From contig CM043875.1 of assembly GCA_023846275.1 (NCBI GenBank), positions 41,508,633 through 41,572,632 of the forward strand: a DNA stretch of 64,000 nt, given 5' to 3'. The translations under genes were made by a program, and so were the position numbers. The notes below the pieces were generated by a model, which had not been told where the DNA came from, did no database searches, and was given only the letters and a program-made list of their open reading frames with translations. The DNA comes from Vanilla planifolia. Taxonomy: Eukaryota > Streptophyta > Magnoliopsida > Asparagales > Orchidaceae. Positions 62,408 through 64,000 of the stretch are shown here, piece by piece. The first letter of the stretch is position 1. Each line of letters opens with the position of its first letter.

Positions 62408-62825
62408 TGTTTAGATTTAACAATGCCTCATCCCAGAATCTATGAATTATTAAGTAGCTGTAAACTGCTCATAAACGAGAGAGGTAACCAGCAGTCCCAA
62501 AAAAGGATAAATTTCAGCCAAAAGCTCATAGAGCTCTGATAAATCTAGTAATTTTGAAACCAATGATCATCCATCCAGCCAAGTAATGTAGTCCAGCAAA
62601 GACCAGTAAAGGTGCAGTTTAGATTTACACAAACCTTCTCCCAGAATTTATTAATCATTTAAGTAGCCACAAATGCCCATAAACGAAGAGAGAGGTAACT
62701 AGCATTGTCAAGAAAATATATATTTCAGTCAACAGTTCATCGAGTTCTGATATATCTAACAATTTTGGGATCAATGATCATCCATTCGGCCAATCAATAT
62801 GGTCCGGCAAGGACCAGTGGAGGAG
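62408..62825. repeat. Tandem duplication, two ~208-bp units
   Basis: 62408-62616 and 62618-62825 align end to end: both start GTTTAGATTTA, both contain AAACGA..AGAGAGGTAAC and CAATGATCATCCAT, and both end with GACCAGT(A/G)(A/G)AGG-like sequence. They differ at perhaps a quarter of positions, so the duplication is old. No coding sense seen. The flanking 62100-62408 and 62826-63500 hold nothing I recognise. Confidence 0.75.
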
Positions 62826-63510
62826 AGAGACAAGCAGGCTTTGTGGCAATGACTTTCAATATAATATAAATTGTAATTCACATCAATTGTTAGGTTTATC
62901 TTGCCTAAAAAGACTTAGGAAATGATAAAGGATGTAGCAACAGTCCATACCAAAGATTAACTCCATAAATTTTGGGTTGAAACATTGCCTAGATCCATTG
63001 ATCCATGATTGTTGATATTAGCAAAATGGTAAGCCTCCAAAGGCAGCAACATGGGCAGAATATGGGTCTCTCATTTGAGCTTCCAGTTACGAAGTTTGTT
63101 AAGTAAATAGGAGAAATAATCCAATCTCCTGAAATCTGTAGCAGCTCAAATTGTAAACAGGAATGGAGTTTGTATGGTACTTTAAACACTGACGGACTAG
63201 ACACCGGACTGGAGTGCACTGAATGTATTGGTACTACAGAAATTACATGCAGGTACGTTAACGTAGGCAGCCAAAGTTTTAACAGAAATTCGAATTTCAG
63301 TTTTCCCGGGATCCCATAGTATTGATGTGGCTGATTTGTACAATCATTGGACAATGGATCAACCTGGTACACTTTCAAACTTTGGTACATGAACCGACTT
63401 CTTATTCTCATCAAGATCTGAATTGATTCCTCATCATGCAGTAAACAAAAAAAATATAACAAAATCGGGGGTTAGATGTGGTTCCCCCAATAAGTCATTT
63501 AATTGACATA

Positions 63511-63666
63511 TCATCTTAAGGTGATATGAATGTTGAAATGGTGCTCCACAGCCATCCCACCCGAATCCTCATCATGATTGAACATACCATCACTCTCCTC
63601 ATCACCACGGTCATTTTCGTGATGTTGATCTGACGAGGAGCCGCTAGGAGTGGGCGGCTGAACCAT
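63511..63666 (-). CDS. Short unassigned ORF, acidic, 51 codons
   Basis: Opens with ATG at 63666 and reads MVQPPTPSGSSSDQHHENDR, then an Asp/Glu-rich stretch DEESDGMFNHDEDSGG. Base composition is GC-richer than its surroundings, as seen for first exons of genes in this window. It could be the first exon of a minus-strand gene; GT dinucleotides after GGG or GCT near 63560 could be donors. I do not recognise the family and no second exon was found. Confidence 0.3.
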   Translation of the reverse strand: MVQPPTPSGSSSDQHHENDRGDEESDGMFNHDEDSGGMAVEHHFNIHITLR

Positions 63667-63731
63667 TGTTCTCTTGATTGGTCGCTATTGCCATTGTGCA
63701 TTAATCTTTTCAATTCTTTGTTCTCATGCAG

Positions 63732-63886
63732 GAATCTTATCCAACCCTTTTGCTGGTCTTGCCTTCTCTCCTAATAACCCTTTGGCAAACCTAGTCTATG
63801 TTGGGTGCTATCTGTGCCTTGGTTTTGCAATCATCCAAGGGATAAGCATTATTTGTTCCTACTCTGCACCCATATCCTCGCTTTGA
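63732..63886 (+). CDS. Unassigned exon-like stretch with hydrophobic segment
   Basis: Preceded by a T-rich tract and CATGCAG at 63725-63731, a good acceptor. The frame ILSNPFAGLAFSPNNPLANL leads into a hydrophobic segment (VGCYLCLGFAIIQGISIICS) and a stop at 63884-63886. It looks like a last exon encoding a membrane helix. It does not resemble the expected last exon of the L18a-like gene, and I cannot name a family. It might also be a transposon fragment. Confidence 0.3.
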
Positions 63887-64000
63887 GGGATGTTAAAGGC
63901 AAACTTTGATATTGACTTTGGCTAGAGACCTCCATCTTGCTTGGTTGGACGGAGGATCAATGGCTTCAAAATTGTTGGAATTATTGGAATTCATTTTGTT

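Noticed and set aside
62989..63462. 157-codon minus-strand open frame
   Set aside because: Long by chance standards but without recognisable domain, and its composition resembles translated intron or UTR; no splice or start context supports it. A search could revive it.
1..64000. tRNA, rRNA or organelle-derived segments
   Set aside because: I scanned for obvious tRNA arms, rRNA blocks and chloroplast genes and saw none; a covariance-model search would be needed to exclude small ones.

Overview
This window is nuclear DNA from a land plant, most likely a seed plant. Its genes have spliced, plant-specific architecture, its introns are long and AT-rich, and several generations of decayed plant Ty3/gypsy and LINE elements fill the space between and inside the genes. 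I cannot name the species. Introns of about 9 and 12.7 kb packed with transposons suggest a large, repeat-rich genome.

Layout. (1) 1-6900, minus strand: the 5' part of a plant cysteine oxidase gene (PCO, the oxygen-sensing thiol dioxygenase family). Three exons are readable and the gene runs off the left edge. Its third intron holds a decayed second copy of exon 3 plus flanking intron. (2) 9859-28170, minus strand: a complete 12-exon gene for a full-size ABC transporter of subfamily B (P-glycoprotein/MDR type), predicted at 1298 residues. All splice phases agree. Intron 2 (14553-27211) contains a Ty3/gypsy element with LTRs of about 1.8 kb, inserted antisense to the gene. (3) 32237-39060: a broken tandem copy of ABCB exons 9 to 3 plus 4 kb of intron 2, same strand, just upstream of the intact gene. 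(4) 42987-52442, plus strand: first three exons of a '60S ribosomal protein L18a-like' small membrane protein gene. Its 8.9 kb first intron contains an LTR/gag relic with a nested, fairly young LINE and a 23-base N gap. (5) 54274-62100: a transposon graveyard with a second LTR element (clear TATA box and initiator-Met tRNA primer site), a LINE ORF1 fragment on the plus strand, and a nearly whole but mutated LINE on the minus strand. (6) 62400-64000: a local tandem duplication and two short unassigned ORFs.

The three genes do not form an operon-like unit. PCO controls N-degron turnover of hypoxia-response transcription factors, the ABCB protein is a plasma-membrane ATP-driven exporter (auxin or a specialised metabolite in related proteins), and the L18a-like protein is a small two-helix membrane protein of unclear role. 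The main signals are structural: two independent partial intragenic tandem duplications, nested transposons within introns, and a probable assembly artefact at the N gap. I found no CRISPR array, rRNA or tRNA gene, or other novel system.
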